A stretch of DNA of 64,000 bases from Gammaproteobacteria bacterium (GCA_024686215.1 JAIBDN010000001.1:1-64000); one strand, 5' to 3'. Counted from the first letter of the stretch, positions 54,509 through 63,549 are shown. A program made the numbers and translations. Notes: generated by a model not told the origin, from the letters alone.

Positions 54509-55296
54509 CAGCTGTTCTTCCACTGTGGCTTGCGTTTCTCCAGGAAGGCATTAACCCCCTCGCGCTGGTCCTGCGTAGAGAACAGCTCGACGAACAGGTC
54601 GCGCTCTCCCTCCAGGCCGGCCCCGATCACAGTGTCGCGACCGGTGTGGATCAGCCGTTTACAAAAACCCACCGACGTGGGGCTCTGCTGAGCCACCTGT
54701 TCCGCCAGCGCCAGCGCATGTTGTAAGGCCTCGCCTTTGCCCACGACTTCTTCTACCAGACCAATGCGCTCAGCGGTGTCCGCTTTGATCCGCTCGCCAC
54801 ACAAAATAATGCGCTTGGCCCAGCCTTCACCCACCAGCCAGGACAAACGCTGAGTACCACCGGCGCAGGGCAACAGTCCAACCTTGGCTTCCGGCAAGGC
54901 CATCTGTGCCTGTTCTTCAGCAATACGAATATCGCAGGCCATTGCCACTTCCAGGCCGCCGCCCATGGCGAAGCCGTTAATGGCAGCAATCGACACACCG
55001 CGAAAATTTGCCAGGGTCTCGAAAGCCTCGCCGAAATAGACCGCCATGCGGCGGGCGTTGTCTGGGTCGCCATCGGCAAACAGGTTCAGGTCAGCCCCGG
55101 CGGAGAAGAACTTTTCACCCTCCCCGGTGATCACCAGCGCGTAGATTTCCTTGTCAGCATTGAGCTTTTCAACCAGCGCTTGCAGGGCGGGCAGACTCTC
55201 TGTGTCCCAGGTATTGGCACCGGGATTGTCGATGGTGACTTGGGCAGTGTGACCCTTGATCTCTACTTTTAATTTATCCGTTGTGCTCAAGCTCAT
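54508..55296 (-). CDS. enoyl-CoA hydratase (methacrylyl-CoA hydration likely)
   Basis: 262 residues. Crotonase motifs GEGEKFFSAGADLNLFADGD (near 58-77), NGFAMGGGLEVAMACDIRIA (near 104-123) and the catalytic Glu in PEAKVGLLPCAGGTQRL. The start overlaps the acyl-CoA dehydrogenase stop by four bases. Its position between the dehydrogenase and the 3-hydroxyisobutyryl-CoA hydrolase suggests hydration of methacrylyl-CoA. Confidence 0.93.
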   Translation of the reverse strand: MSLSTTDKLKVEIKGHTAQVTIDNPGANTWDTESLPALQALVEKLNADKEIYALVITGEGEKFFSAGADLNLFADGDPDNARRMAVYFGEAFETLANFRGVSIAAINGFAMGGGLEVAMACDIRIAEEQAQMALPEAKVGLLPCAGGTQRLSWLVGEGWAKRIILCGERIKADTAERIGLVEEVVGKGEALQHALALAEQVAQQSPTSVGFCKRLIHTGRDTVIGAGLEGERDLFVELFSTQDQREGVNAFLEKRKPQWKNS

Positions 55297-56453
55297 TTGA
55301 TGACCTCCAGGGCCCCTTCCATTAATAGTTTACGCCCGACAATGACGCGCATGATTTCGTTGGTCCCTTCCAGAATCTGGTGCACGCGGGTATCGCGTAC
55401 ATGCCGCTCCATAGGGTATTCCTTGATGTAGCCGTAGCCACCGTGCAATTGCAGCGCGTCGTTACACACATTGAAACCCACGTCGGTGGCAAAGCGCTTG
55501 GCCATGGCACAATACGTAGTAGCCTGAGCATCTTTGTTGTCCAGCTTACTGGCCGCGAGACGCACCATCTGTCGCGCCGCCACCAGTTCGGTCAACATGT
55601 CCGCCAACTTGAACTGCACTGCCTGAAATTCAGCGATAGCGCTATCGAACTGGCGCCGCTCCTGCACATAGGCAGTCGCCTCTTCCAGCGCCTGCTGGGC
55701 AGTGCCGACGCTGCATGTGGCGATATTAATACGGCCGCCATCCAATCCTTCCATGGCAATGGCAAAGCCCTGTCCTTCCTGACCCAGACGATTGGCCACG
55801 GGAACCCGCACATTGTCGAAGGTGACCATGCGTGTGGGCTGAGCATTCCAGCCCATTTTTTCTTCTTTCTTACCGTAGGACACGCCCTCGGCATCGGCTG
55901 GAATCAGCAGTGCAGAAATGCCCTTGGGGCCGGCGGCGCCGGTGCGCAGCATCACCACCAATACCTCGGTATCGCCGGCACCTGAAATGAACACCTTGCT
56001 ACCATTAACCACGTAATCGTCACCGTCACGTGCAGCGGTGGTGCGCAGGGAAGCCGCATCAGATCCGGCTCCCGGCTCGGTCAGGCAATAGGAGGCAAGC
56101 GCAGTACCCATTACCAGGTCAGGGCACCACTGCTCGATCACTGCATCGCTGCAGTACTTGCCCACCATGTTGGTCGCCATATTGTGGATGGTGAGGAAAG
56201 CCGCGGTGGCGGTACATCCCCGGGACAGTTCCTCGACTATCAAACTTGCATCGAGGCGACTCATGCCCAGGCCACCGGCTGCCTCCGGCGTGTACATGCC
56301 CATAAAACCTAGCTCACCCGCCTGGCGCAGTGCATCCTTGGGAAAGATAGACTGCGCATCCCAATGTGCCGCGTTGGGCGCCAACACCCCCTGGGCAAAG
56401 GCGCGTGCGCTGTCTGCAAAGGCCTTCTGGTCTTCGCTCAGGGAAAAGTCCAT
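55293..56453 (-). CDS. acyl-CoA dehydrogenase (isobutyryl-CoA type likely)
   Basis: 386 residues. FAD signature CLTEPGAGSDAASLRTTA (near 127-144), catalytic base Glu in the QILEGTNEIMR segment near 362-372, and LHGGYGYIKEYPMER near 335-349. FAD-dependent dehydrogenation of a short branched acyl-CoA, passing electrons to ETF. Position in the operon, and a catalytic Glu in the usual C-terminal place of short-chain enzymes, favour isobutyryl-CoA dehydrogenase. Confidence 0.93.
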   Translation of the reverse strand: MDFSLSEDQKAFADSARAFAQGVLAPNAAHWDAQSIFPKDALRQAGELGFMGMYTPEAAGGLGMSRLDASLIVEELSRGCTATAAFLTIHNMATNMVGKYCSDAVIEQWCPDLVMGTALASYCLTEPGAGSDAASLRTTAARDGDDYVVNGSKVFISGAGDTEVLVVMLRTGAAGPKGISALLIPADAEGVSYGKKEEKMGWNAQPTRMVTFDNVRVPVANRLGQEGQGFAIAMEGLDGGRINIATCSVGTAQQALEEATAYVQERRQFDSAIAEFQAVQFKLADMLTELVAARQMVRLAASKLDNKDAQATTYCAMAKRFATDVGFNVCNDALQLHGGYGYIKEYPMERHVRDTRVHQILEGTNEIMRVIVGRKLLMEGALEVIK

Positions 56454-56483
56454 ATACCGCTCCTTGTTATCTGTGCACGAGGC

Positions 56484-57893
56484 CTAAAACTTGCCCATTA
56501 CCGCGCCGAATAATTCTTCATCGGAGGGGATAACCTTGGTTTGTGCCAAAGGCTTGGATACCCAGGTCTCGTTAACCAGGTCGCGCCAGGTAATATTGTG
56601 GTTAATGCTGTTGCCACCCCAGGAACCGCAACCCAGGGAAAAGGTCTGGCGCATGCCATTCCACAGGTTACCGCTATTGGACGCCGCCTGCGGCTGGTTC
56701 ACCATTACCCGGGAGGTACGCGTGGCGGCAGCCAGTTTGAGGATGTGCTCATCGTTGTAGGAATAGATACCGCAGCTGTGGCCCTGTCCCTGGTAAGCCT
56801 GAATACTATTGGTCAGCGCAATGGCTTCATCGATGTCCTTAACCTTGTACAGCGCCATGGTCACCGTCAGCTTCTCGCCTGAGAACGGGAAATCAGCACC
56901 CGTACCAGTTTCCGGCACAATCAGGAACTGCTTACCCTCAGGCAGGTCTATCCCCGCCTGACCGGTAATATTAAGCGCATGTTGGGCGACAATCTTCGGG
57001 TTCAAATGCCCATCTTCCCAGATGACACCCTGCAGCTTTGCCTTGTCATCGCCCTCAATAACATAGCCACCCTCGTGCTTGAGCTTGGCCAGGAACTCGT
57101 CGTAGACGGACTCAAATACCAGTACCGAGTTGTCCGAGGAGCAGGACGCCGCCAGGTCCAGGGTTTTGGAAACGCGAATCTTCTCAGCTGCCTCATCCAG
57201 ATCGGCAGTGTCGTCCACGGTAATCACCGCATTGCCTACACCAACGCCCAATGCCGGGGTTCCGGAGGAATAGGCGGCTGTGACCATCGCTTCGCCACCC
57301 GTGGCGAGTACGCGATCACACTGACGCATTAATTCGTTGGTCTTATCCAGTGAAGGAACATCTATGCTCTGCACCAGGTCTGCGGGTCCGCCCATTGCGG
57401 TGATCGCCTCGCGCATGTAGTCGCAGATTTTCTTGTTGGTAAGCTTGGCCCGGGGGTGTGGCGCGACAATAATGGCGTTACGCCCCTTAACCGCAGAGAT
57501 CGCCTTGATCACCGGCGTGGCTTCGGGGTTGGTCGATGGTGACAGCGCGCCGATAACGCCCACCGGCTTGGCAATCTTGACAATATTGCGCTCCGGAATT
57601 TCCTCAATCACTCCCACAGATTTATCATTGATGATATCCATCAGGGTGGCGCGAGTTTTGCGGTGAATCTTCAGGTACTTGCCCTCGTAGTTACCCAACT
57701 GGGTTTCTTCTACGGTGAAGCGCGCGATTTCCTCGGAGCGATCTTCCCGGGCGACAGCCCAGACCATAGCGGTTATCAGCTGGTCAACCTGCTCCTGGGT
57801 GTAATCGGCGATCGCCTCCTGGGCAGCGCGGGCTCTGGCCATCATTGCTGCAATTTCATCTGTATCCTGGTTTTTAGCCTGATTGTTTTCCAT
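56484..57893 (-). CDS. CoA-acylating aldehyde dehydrogenase (EutE/SauS type)
   Basis: 469 residues from ATG 57893 (AGGAG upstream). The catalytic Cys251 lies in DLAASCSSDNS, and SPSTNPEATPVIKA (118-131) is the acetaldehyde/sulfoacetaldehyde dehydrogenase (acylating) signature. The C-terminus QTFSLGCGSWGGNSINHNITW also fits this group. Classic MmsA has a different sequence pattern around its cysteine. In this operon it occupies the slot where MmsA usually stands, so it may convert methylmalonate semialdehyde, but sulfoacetaldehyde or acetaldehyde remain possible. Confidence 0.85.
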   Translation of the reverse strand: MENNQAKNQDTDEIAAMMARARAAQEAIADYTQEQVDQLITAMVWAVAREDRSEEIARFTVEETQLGNYEGKYLKIHRKTRATLMDIINDKSVGVIEEIPERNIVKIAKPVGVIGALSPSTNPEATPVIKAISAVKGRNAIIVAPHPRAKLTNKKICDYMREAITAMGGPADLVQSIDVPSLDKTNELMRQCDRVLATGGEAMVTAAYSSGTPALGVGVGNAVITVDDTADLDEAAEKIRVSKTLDLAASCSSDNSVLVFESVYDEFLAKLKHEGGYVIEGDDKAKLQGVIWEDGHLNPKIVAQHALNITGQAGIDLPEGKQFLIVPETGTGADFPFSGEKLTVTMALYKVKDIDEAIALTNSIQAYQGQGHSCGIYSYNDEHILKLAAATRTSRVMVNQPQAASNSGNLWNGMRQTFSLGCGSWGGNSINHNITWRDLVNETWVSKPLAQTKVIPSDEELFGAVMGKF

Positions 57894-57957
57894 CGTCTTG
57901 TACTCCTGTGGCAATGACGGCCGCCTGCCTACCCTGGGGTACAGCAAGCAAAACGTG

Positions 57958-58030
57958 ATGTGATCAAAAATCGGTCAACAGCATACCCCGCAAAACCGAC
58001 AGTTCCAAGGGAGGAAATTGCGGATCACAT
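57958..58030. promoter_or_regulatory. inverted repeats in the aldehyde dehydrogenase/AraC divergent gap
   Basis: ATGTGATC (57958-57965) and GATCACAT (58023-58030) are perfect complements, with TCGGT (57971-57975) and ACCGA (57995-57999) between them. They lie in the gap shared by the leftward operon and the MmsR-like gene, and could be regulator sites. TGTGA/TCACA halves also resemble CRP half-sites but are too far apart for one CRP dimer. Confidence 0.35.
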
Positions 58031-58077
58031 GGACTATATTGCTGTTATCGTCTGACAACCACGGAGACTACCCCTGG

Positions 58078-58962
58078 ATGAGCGCACCCTCCAGCTGGCC
58101 ACTGCCTGAAAACGGGCTTCGCTTCGTCACACCCGCCTTTATGGTCAACAAACTGGCGCGTCACCCTCTTACGCGGGAGTGCTATCCGGCTGCCATGGGC
58201 TTCTACCCTGGCGCCAGTTCACACCGTATGCAGCGCAGCAAGCACGATGACAACCTGTTGCTGTATTGCGTTGAAGGATACGCTCAGGCCAGCACCGCTG
58301 AATGGTCTGGCAAAGTCGGACCGGGAGACCTGTTACTGCTGCCCCAGAGTGTGGCACACACTTACGCAGCCGACCCCGACCACCCCTGGACGATATACTG
58401 GGTGCATTATCAGGGCACGGCTACCGCTGTATTCAACCAGTACCTGGGTTACCGCGAGGGTCGCGAGCCCGTCACCCATGTCGGCGTTTCACCGCAATTG
58501 ATTGCGCACTTTCGCGGACTGATGGAGGTGCACCGCACCGGGTACAGTACACGGGCTTTTATCAATGCTGGCAATCAATTGCGCCACCTGATCACCGAGA
58601 TAGCCCTGGAGATACGCAGGACCCAGGCCAGCAACCAGCAAAGTTTCAATCTGGAGGCGCTACAGCGCTTTATGCTGGAGAATATTAACCAACAGCTGGA
58701 TCTGGACACCCTGGCTGCCACGGCAAGACTGTCCAGGTTTCATTTTGCCAGCAAGTACAAGTCGCTGACCGGCTACTCACCGATCAAGCACTTCCTCAAC
58801 ATGAAAATGGAACACGCCTGCCACCTACTGGATACCAGCGACCTCAGCGTGAAAGGGGTGGCCGCGGCACTGGGATACCCCGATCCCCTGTACTTTTCCC
58901 GCCTGTTCACTAAAACCGTGGGCATTTCACCCCGCGCCTACCGTAGTTCCGTCAGGAATTAA
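58078..58962 (+). CDS. mmsR: AraC-family regulator, MmsR-like
   Basis: 294 residues from ATG 58078 (ACGGAG upstream). N-terminal cupin sensor (about 55-130; YCVEGYAQ, GPGDLLLLPQSVAHTY) and C-terminal double helix-turn-helix (about 195-290; YFSRLFTKTVGISPRAYR). In Pseudomonas aeruginosa the valine genes mmsAB are activated by the AraC-type MmsR. Here the gene is divergent from the isobutyryl-CoA operon, so the same role is probable. Its 3' end overlaps the convergent LysR gene by 36 bases. Confidence 0.8.
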   Translation: MSAPSSWPLPENGLRFVTPAFMVNKLARHPLTRECYPAAMGFYPGASSHRMQRSKHDDNLLLYCVEGYAQASTAEWSGKVGPGDLLLLPQSVAHTYAADPDHPWTIYWVHYQGTATAVFNQYLGYREGREPVTHVGVSPQLIAHFRGLMEVHRTGYSTRAFINAGNQLRHLITEIALEIRRTQASNQQSFNLEALQRFMLENINQQLDLDTLAATARLSRFHFASKYKSLTGYSPIKHFLNMKMEHACHLLDTSDLSVKGVAAALGYPDPLYFSRLFTKTVGISPRAYRSSVRN

Positions 58963-59943
58963 CTCCTGCGGTTTAGGCGGCGGCTCCACGATCTCCGCTG
59001 AACTGGTCAGGTGCTTCATCAGCATCGCGCGCATCCATTGATGCGGTGCACTGCGCGAGGTACGGGTATGGCGCATCAGGGACATTTTGCCGCGATTGCT
59101 GCTGTGGGTATTGCGAATCATACGCTGCAACTCTGCCGGCATTTCACAACCGACAATACGCTCGCTATACAGGCCACCTTCCTGGAATCCGGCATTGGCC
59201 ACCAACAGTGCATCGGTGCGTGTCAGCACACCCACGGCGGCGGCAAACTGTGTAGTTTCCAGGGCAATGCTGCGATGCACGCCATACTGCCCCAGCACGT
59301 CGTCTACCATACTGGTGTTTTCACGGTTAAGACCCGGCAGATACAGGCGCAAGTGAGCATATGCGAGAAAGTCCTGTAGGCTCATTTCCTTGTCTGCCAG
59401 CGGGTGATTCACCCGCATATAACAGCGCGGGGCTATAGCGGCAATCGGCTCCGCGTGGATATCACGCTCAGTTTCCAGGGCCACAAATACCACAAAGTCC
59501 GCCTCACCCTTCTTTAGCTGATCCTGGTAATCGGCCGGAACCTCACCGGTAATAACCTGGATATTGGGCGCTACCTCTTGTAATTCCGCAACCAAACTCG
59601 GTAGTAAGGACTCACACAATATCGGTGGCAAGAGTAATTTAAAGCTGCCCGCGAAGGTCTCAGGTATAAAATCACTGCTGCCCAGGACCCGCTCTACGGT
59701 TTCCAGCAGGTTGGGCAACTCAGCACCCAACTCCTCTGCCCGTGGCGTGGGCACCAGCCCGTGGGCCGTACGGGTAAACAATTCATCTTCGAAGGAGTCG
59801 CGCAGCTTCTGCAGAGTCTTACTCAATGCCGGCTGAGATACGGATAAGCGCTCTGCGGCACGCGTGACATTGCGCTCCTCCAGCAATATCTGCAGGGCAA
59901 CCAACAGATTGAGGTCGGTACGGATTAACTTGCGCGAAATCAT
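58927..59943 (-). CDS. LysR-family transcriptional regulator
   Basis: 338 residues. N-terminal winged helix-turn-helix (about 8-67: LNLLVALQILLEERNVTRAAERLSVSQPALSKTLQKLR, split here for position only) and a LysR substrate-binding domain to about 300. It resembles the NodD/PcaQ-type subgroup. A proline-rich tail of about 30 residues (VEPPPKPQEL) exceeds the usual length and is encoded in the overlap with the AraC gene. Target unknown; a candidate self-regulatory site lies upstream. Confidence 0.87.
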   Translation of the reverse strand: MISRKLIRTDLNLLVALQILLEERNVTRAAERLSVSQPALSKTLQKLRDSFEDELFTRTAHGLVPTPRAEELGAELPNLLETVERVLGSSDFIPETFAGSFKLLLPPILCESLLPSLVAELQEVAPNIQVITGEVPADYQDQLKKGEADFVVFVALETERDIHAEPIAAIAPRCYMRVNHPLADKEMSLQDFLAYAHLRLYLPGLNRENTSMVDDVLGQYGVHRSIALETTQFAAAVGVLTRTDALLVANAGFQEGGLYSERIVGCEMPAELQRMIRNTHSSNRGKMSLMRHTRTSRSAPHQWMRAMLMKHLTSSAEIVEPPPKPQELIPDGTTVGAG

Positions 59944-59964
59944 ACGTCTTGCACCCTTTGAGAA

Positions 59965-59979
59965 ATAACTTATGGTTAT
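59965..59979. promoter_or_regulatory. LysR-type box upstream of the LysR gene
   Basis: ATAAC-TTATG-GTTAT is a perfect interrupted palindrome that satisfies the T-N11-A rule, 22 bases before the LysR start codon. TATAAT follows at 59977 on the plus strand. The site is probably autoregulatory. The rest of the 153-bp gap to the next lipoprotein gene shows nothing more. Confidence 0.45.
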
Positions 59980-60096
59980 AATGGGATGCTAGCAAATGCC
60001 AGCCAGCAAATCACCACAAAATATTGCTGCGAGCCTGCAACGACAACCCCGGTTCGTAGTCCAAACAATGCACTTCACAACCCTGGATAAAACAAC

Positions 60097-60753
60097 ATGC
60101 ACTATCGCCAGTCATTCTCCCTGCTCCTCGCCCTGTTATTATTAATCACCGCCTGCACGGGAACGCCGACCCTGGAAGAGAAGCCCAGCTCCGAATTTAT
60201 CGGACTGAACAAGGTGTCCAGCAGCGGCTTCAAAGAAGCCTGGGCCCGCCCCGGGGCTGGACTGGCCGCTTACCAGGCCATTCAGGTGTCGCCCTTGCAA
60301 TCGGCTGGTGCCGAAATCGTGCAACCACAAACCACGGCCCGTATACGCCACGACTGGGAACTGACACCGCAGCGACAACAAACGTTGGCAGACAGTTGGC
60401 TGCAGGCTATGCAAACCGCGGCTGCCAGGCACGCTCTCGATACCAGCGGTAGCGGCGACAAGGTGTTGCGCATAGACGCCGCGCTGACACGCATCGCACC
60501 CAGCGCCAATCTACAGCAGGAACAACAAGCTGCCGGGCGCAGTACGGTGTACACCGAGGACTCCGGGGACGCTAGCATTGAATTCAGGCTATACGACATG
60601 TCCAGCGGCGAGCTATTGGTGGTGATTCGCGACAAGCGACGAATCGGCAACCAGATGTGGGGCAGAGCCAACACCGTAACCGCATCTTCTGATGTGCGTA
60701 CTCTATTTAATAGCTGGTCAAATCAGTTACTATCGCGAGTCACAGGAAAGTAG
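60097..60753 (+). CDS. DUF3313 lipoprotein
   Basis: 218 residues. Lipobox LITAC with Cys20. The mature part contains the DUF3313 pattern: an early WARPGAGLAAYQAIQVSPL segment, a central LTPQRQQTLADSW and the closing MSSGELLVVIRDKRRIG, characteristic of a small alpha/beta envelope domain. No known function. First of three lipoprotein genes in a row; the next begins 11 bases after its stop. Confidence 0.85.
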   Translation: MHYRQSFSLLLALLLLITACTGTPTLEEKPSSEFIGLNKVSSSGFKEAWARPGAGLAAYQAIQVSPLQSAGAEIVQPQTTARIRHDWELTPQRQQTLADSWLQAMQTAAARHALDTSGSGDKVLRIDAALTRIAPSANLQQEQQAAGRSTVYTEDSGDASIEFRLYDMSSGELLVVIRDKRRIGNQMWGRANTVTASSDVRTLFNSWSNQLLSRVTGK

Positions 60754-60763
60754 GAGTAAAGTC

Positions 60764-61330
60764 TTGATCCAGCGCATTAGTTTACTGCTGCCACTGCTTG
60801 CGTTACTGGCCGCATGCAACAGCACCCCCACACGGCAAGACACTGACCCGCTGCAACAGGCCAGTGCTATCTCTGTAACCCTGCCGGGGTTTGTGACTAC
60901 CCCGGACACTACCTTGCACTGGCACTCAGAACTGCTCTGGGTCGATGACCCGGAAGGCCGTTATGAACGCCGGGCCGCGGTACTGCAACAAGCTCTGCAA
61001 AAAGAGTTGGAGCGCAAGGGTTATCGTTTCGTCGATAGCGACAGGCAAGCTAACTACGACGTGCTGGCTGTTGCCATGCTGGGCGAATTAAAAAACCAGG
61101 AGGACGTGGAGAGTTTCTTTCGGCTGTATCCCTCACTGGCCAAGCCCGCCAAGGGCTATGGCCGCGGCACTGTGCTGGTTGCCATTGCGCCCGCGGGCAC
61201 CAGCGACATCGTCTGGCGCGGTGCGCTGGAGGTCTATACTGATCCCGGTAAGATGCCACTGGCGCAACGCGAGCAGCGACTGCAGTGGGCCGCAAAAAAA
61301 ATACTGGGCAGTATACCTACGCTACCCTGA
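60764..61330 (+). CDS. lipoprotein, DUF4136-like
   Basis: 188 residues with a TTG start at 60764, seven bases after TAGGAG. No ATG or GTG in frame sits near a ribosome site. Lipobox LLAAC gives Cys18. The mature part has the DUF4136 pattern LERKGYRFVDSDRQANYDVLAVAML followed by a strand-rich end (GTVLVAIAPAGTSDIVWRGALEVY). Members are periplasmic-facing lipoproteins without known function. Confidence 0.8.
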   Translation: MIQRISLLLPLLALLAACNSTPTRQDTDPLQQASAISVTLPGFVTTPDTTLHWHSELLWVDDPEGRYERRAAVLQQALQKELERKGYRFVDSDRQANYDVLAVAMLGELKNQEDVESFFRLYPSLAKPAKGYGRGTVLVAIAPAGTSDIVWRGALEVYTDPGKMPLAQREQRLQWAAKKILGSIPTLP

Positions 61331-61407
61331 GCCACCGGGAGTGTAGCTGCCACAGACCGGGACTGCTAATATAGCCGCCGGCCACTGACCCCACGATGAG
61401 GAACAAC

Positions 61408-61989
61408 ATGCGTATCACCAAGCCCCTGGCAATAGTCCTGCTAGCCCTGACCATAGCGGCGTGTAGTGGCGTTGAAACGCGCCCCGCGCCGACCGAGCAG
61501 TTTGCCAAGGGTAACTACAAGTACTACCAGTGGCGCAGCGAGCCTCTCGCTAACAGTACGCGCTCCGGCGACAGAATTTACCTGATGGACCCGATAGTGC
61601 GTCGGGAACTGGATGCCAACCTGCGCAGCAAAGGCTATATTCTGGATGCATCCAGGGCCCAGTTCAGTGTCGACTACCTGCAGGCACCGGGTTTACGTAT
61701 AGGTGAGAAAAGTGGCGCGGCCAGCAACATTTCACCCTATCCCAGCGTGGTAGCCAACCGCCAGATCGACGGTGCCAGCGTAGACAATGCCCATGCCCTG
61801 GGTGGCGTGAAAGAGACCAGTAATATCGCCATTCAATTCAACGACACGACCACCAAACAGGAAGTGTGGCAGGTGATCATCACCAAGTTTGTGGAAAACG
61901 TGAACCAGATAGATCCACAGCAGCTGGACAAAAACCTGAGTAAGGGCATTGCCAAGGGTCTGGATACCTTACCGCCGGCCGGCCAATAG
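61408..61989 (+). CDS. DUF4136-like lipoprotein
   Basis: 193 residues from ATG 61408, just after GAGGAA; ATG 61396 is the other option. Lipobox TIAAC with Cys19. ANLRSKGYILDASRAQFSVDYL again fits DUF4136-like proteins, and the C-terminus carries a WQVIITKFVENVNQ segment. It is similar in layout to the previous gene, so the two may be distant paralogues. 78 bp separate them. Confidence 0.8.
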   Translation: MRITKPLAIVLLALTIAACSGVETRPAPTEQFAKGNYKYYQWRSEPLANSTRSGDRIYLMDPIVRRELDANLRSKGYILDASRAQFSVDYLQAPGLRIGEKSGAASNISPYPSVVANRQIDGASVDNAHALGGVKETSNIAIQFNDTTTKQEVWQVIITKFVENVNQIDPQQLDKNLSKGIAKGLDTLPPAGQ

Positions 61990-61994
61990 CAAAC

Positions 61995-62963
61995 TCAGCG
62001 GTACACCTGCGGGTTGGCGCAAAAGGGCATGGGCTCACCACTTAAGGCAGCCAGGGCATTGTCTACCGCAATATTTGCCATGCGCGCGCGCGTCAGCTCA
62101 GTAGCACTGCCTATATGCGGCGCCAGCACCACCCGCGGATGCGCCAATAGAGGGTTGTCCATCGCCACAGGCTCCTGTGCGAAGACATCGACCCCCGCGG
62201 CATACACCTGTCCAGTATCCAGTGCCTGAGCCAACGCGGCTTCATCGACAATACCACCACGGGCCGTGTTCACCAGTACCACCCCCGGCTTCAGCATAGA
62301 AATACGCTGCGCATCCAGAAGGCCTCGGGTGGTAGGGGTAAGCGCCACGTTGACGCTGACAAAGTCACTGCTTTGCAGCAGTTCTTCCAGCGCTACCATT
62401 TCCACTCCAGGCACCTGCATCGGCGAACGGTTCCAGGCAATGATGCGCATATTGAAACCGGCGGCCCGGCGCGCTATCGCCTGGCCAATGGCACCCAGGC
62501 CGATAATCCCCAGGGTGGCCCCACTGACATCCTTGCCCACGAAAAAATCCGGCGCCCAGGCATTGTCCAGGCGCCAGTTACCTGCGCGGACATAGCGGTC
62601 GGCCTCTGCTACCCGCCTGGCTGCCGCCAGCATCAGGGCAAACGCCGTATCCGCGGTGGTATCCACCAGCACCCCCGGGGTGTGGCCTAGCGGAATGCCC
62701 CGCCGGGTGAGTGCCTCTACATCTATATGATCGACTCCCACCGACATACTGGACACAAATTCCAGCTGTGGCATAGCGTTCAATAACTGTGCGTCGATTC
62801 GATCCGTCAACAGGCAGACCAGACCCTGACAGCCAGCGAGACCAGCGCGCAGCCCCTGCGCTGACAACAGGCCCGGTTGCTCCCAGATAGACAGGTCACA
62901 CTGTTGCGCCAGCAACGGCAGGCGCTCCCCGGGTAACTGGTGCGTGACAAATACCCGGCTCAC
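61995..62963 (-). CDS. D-2-hydroxyacid dehydrogenase (glyoxylate/hydroxypyruvate reductase type)
   Basis: 322 residues with GTG start at 62963 and a weak ribosome site. NAD(P) motif GLGAIGQAIARRA (near 155-167), catalytic Arg in NTARGGIVDEAAL (near 232-244), Glu in EPVAMDNPLL and His in APHIGSAT (near 282). WNRSP at the cofactor loop suggests NADPH. It reduces a 2-keto acid such as glyoxylate or hydroxypyruvate. Exact substrate not determined. Confidence 0.92.
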   Translation of the reverse strand: MSRVFVTHQLPGERLPLLAQQCDLSIWEQPGLLSAQGLRAGLAGCQGLVCLLTDRIDAQLLNAMPQLEFVSSMSVGVDHIDVEALTRRGIPLGHTPGVLVDTTADTAFALMLAAARRVAEADRYVRAGNWRLDNAWAPDFFVGKDVSGATLGIIGLGAIGQAIARRAAGFNMRIIAWNRSPMQVPGVEMVALEELLQSSDFVSVNVALTPTTRGLLDAQRISMLKPGVVLVNTARGGIVDEAALAQALDTGQVYAAGVDVFAQEPVAMDNPLLAHPRVVLAPHIGSATELTRARMANIAVDNALAALSGEPMPFCANPQVYR

Positions 62964-62988
62964 AATGTCGGCTCAATAATGTGCTTCA

Positions 62989-63414
62989 TCACGACTCCAA
63001 CGGGACCAGGCCGATCATTTTGGCCAGGCCTTCGCGCCACTGCTGCACCTGCCCTGACGCATAGGTTTGTTCCCCAAGGAAATTACCCCACACCGGTTGT
63101 GGCCATGCCGCATCGTCTTCACTGCGACCAATAACGTGCAAATGCATCTGCGGCACCACATTGCCCAAGCCGGCAAAGTTGACTTTGGCATAACCCAGAA
63201 TCTGTTTGATGAACGCAGATACTGCGGCACATTCCGCAACCACCGCATCGCGGTGTTCAGTCGGCAAATCCAGTAAATCTGCAAGCGCAGTGTCCGGTAC
63301 CAGAATAAACCAGGGCACACAGGCATTGCGATGCAGCAACAATTCGCAGGCCGGCAGGTGGCCGAGATAGTAACAATCGGCCAGCAGTTGGGGGTGAATC
63401 TCTACATGCGACAT
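62989..63414 (-). CDS. HIT-domain protein
   Basis: 141 residues from ATG 63414 (GGGAG eight bases upstream; GTG 63432 gives six more). The HIT triad region reads QMHLHVIGR, so the third histidine of H-x-H-x-H is replaced by Ile, as in one bacterial subgroup. Downstream DDAAWPQPVWG is typical of these proteins. Likely a nucleotide-binding hydrolase or transferase with unknown substrate. It follows the hydroxyacid dehydrogenase direction with 25 bp between them. Confidence 0.88.
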   Translation of the reverse strand: MSHVEIHPQLLADCYYLGHLPACELLLHRNACVPWFILVPDTALADLLDLPTEHRDAVVAECAAVSAFIKQILGYAKVNFAGLGNVVPQMHLHVIGRSEDDAAWPQPVWGNFLGEQTYASGQVQQWREGLAKMIGLVPLES

Positions 63415-63549
63415 ACTCTTACTCCCGGACACCCATACCTCTACTCTAGTCAGTCAACCGTCGGTTTGGCAAATAAGGCCGCGATGGCGCAACCGGCGCA
63501 ACGCAGAGGCTTAGCGCAATCAATCCGCGCTTTACCGCCTGCCGGGACG

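Noticed and set aside
57958-58030. CRP site between the aldehyde dehydrogenase and AraC genes
   Set aside because: The TGTGA and TCACA halves are about 55 bases apart instead of six.
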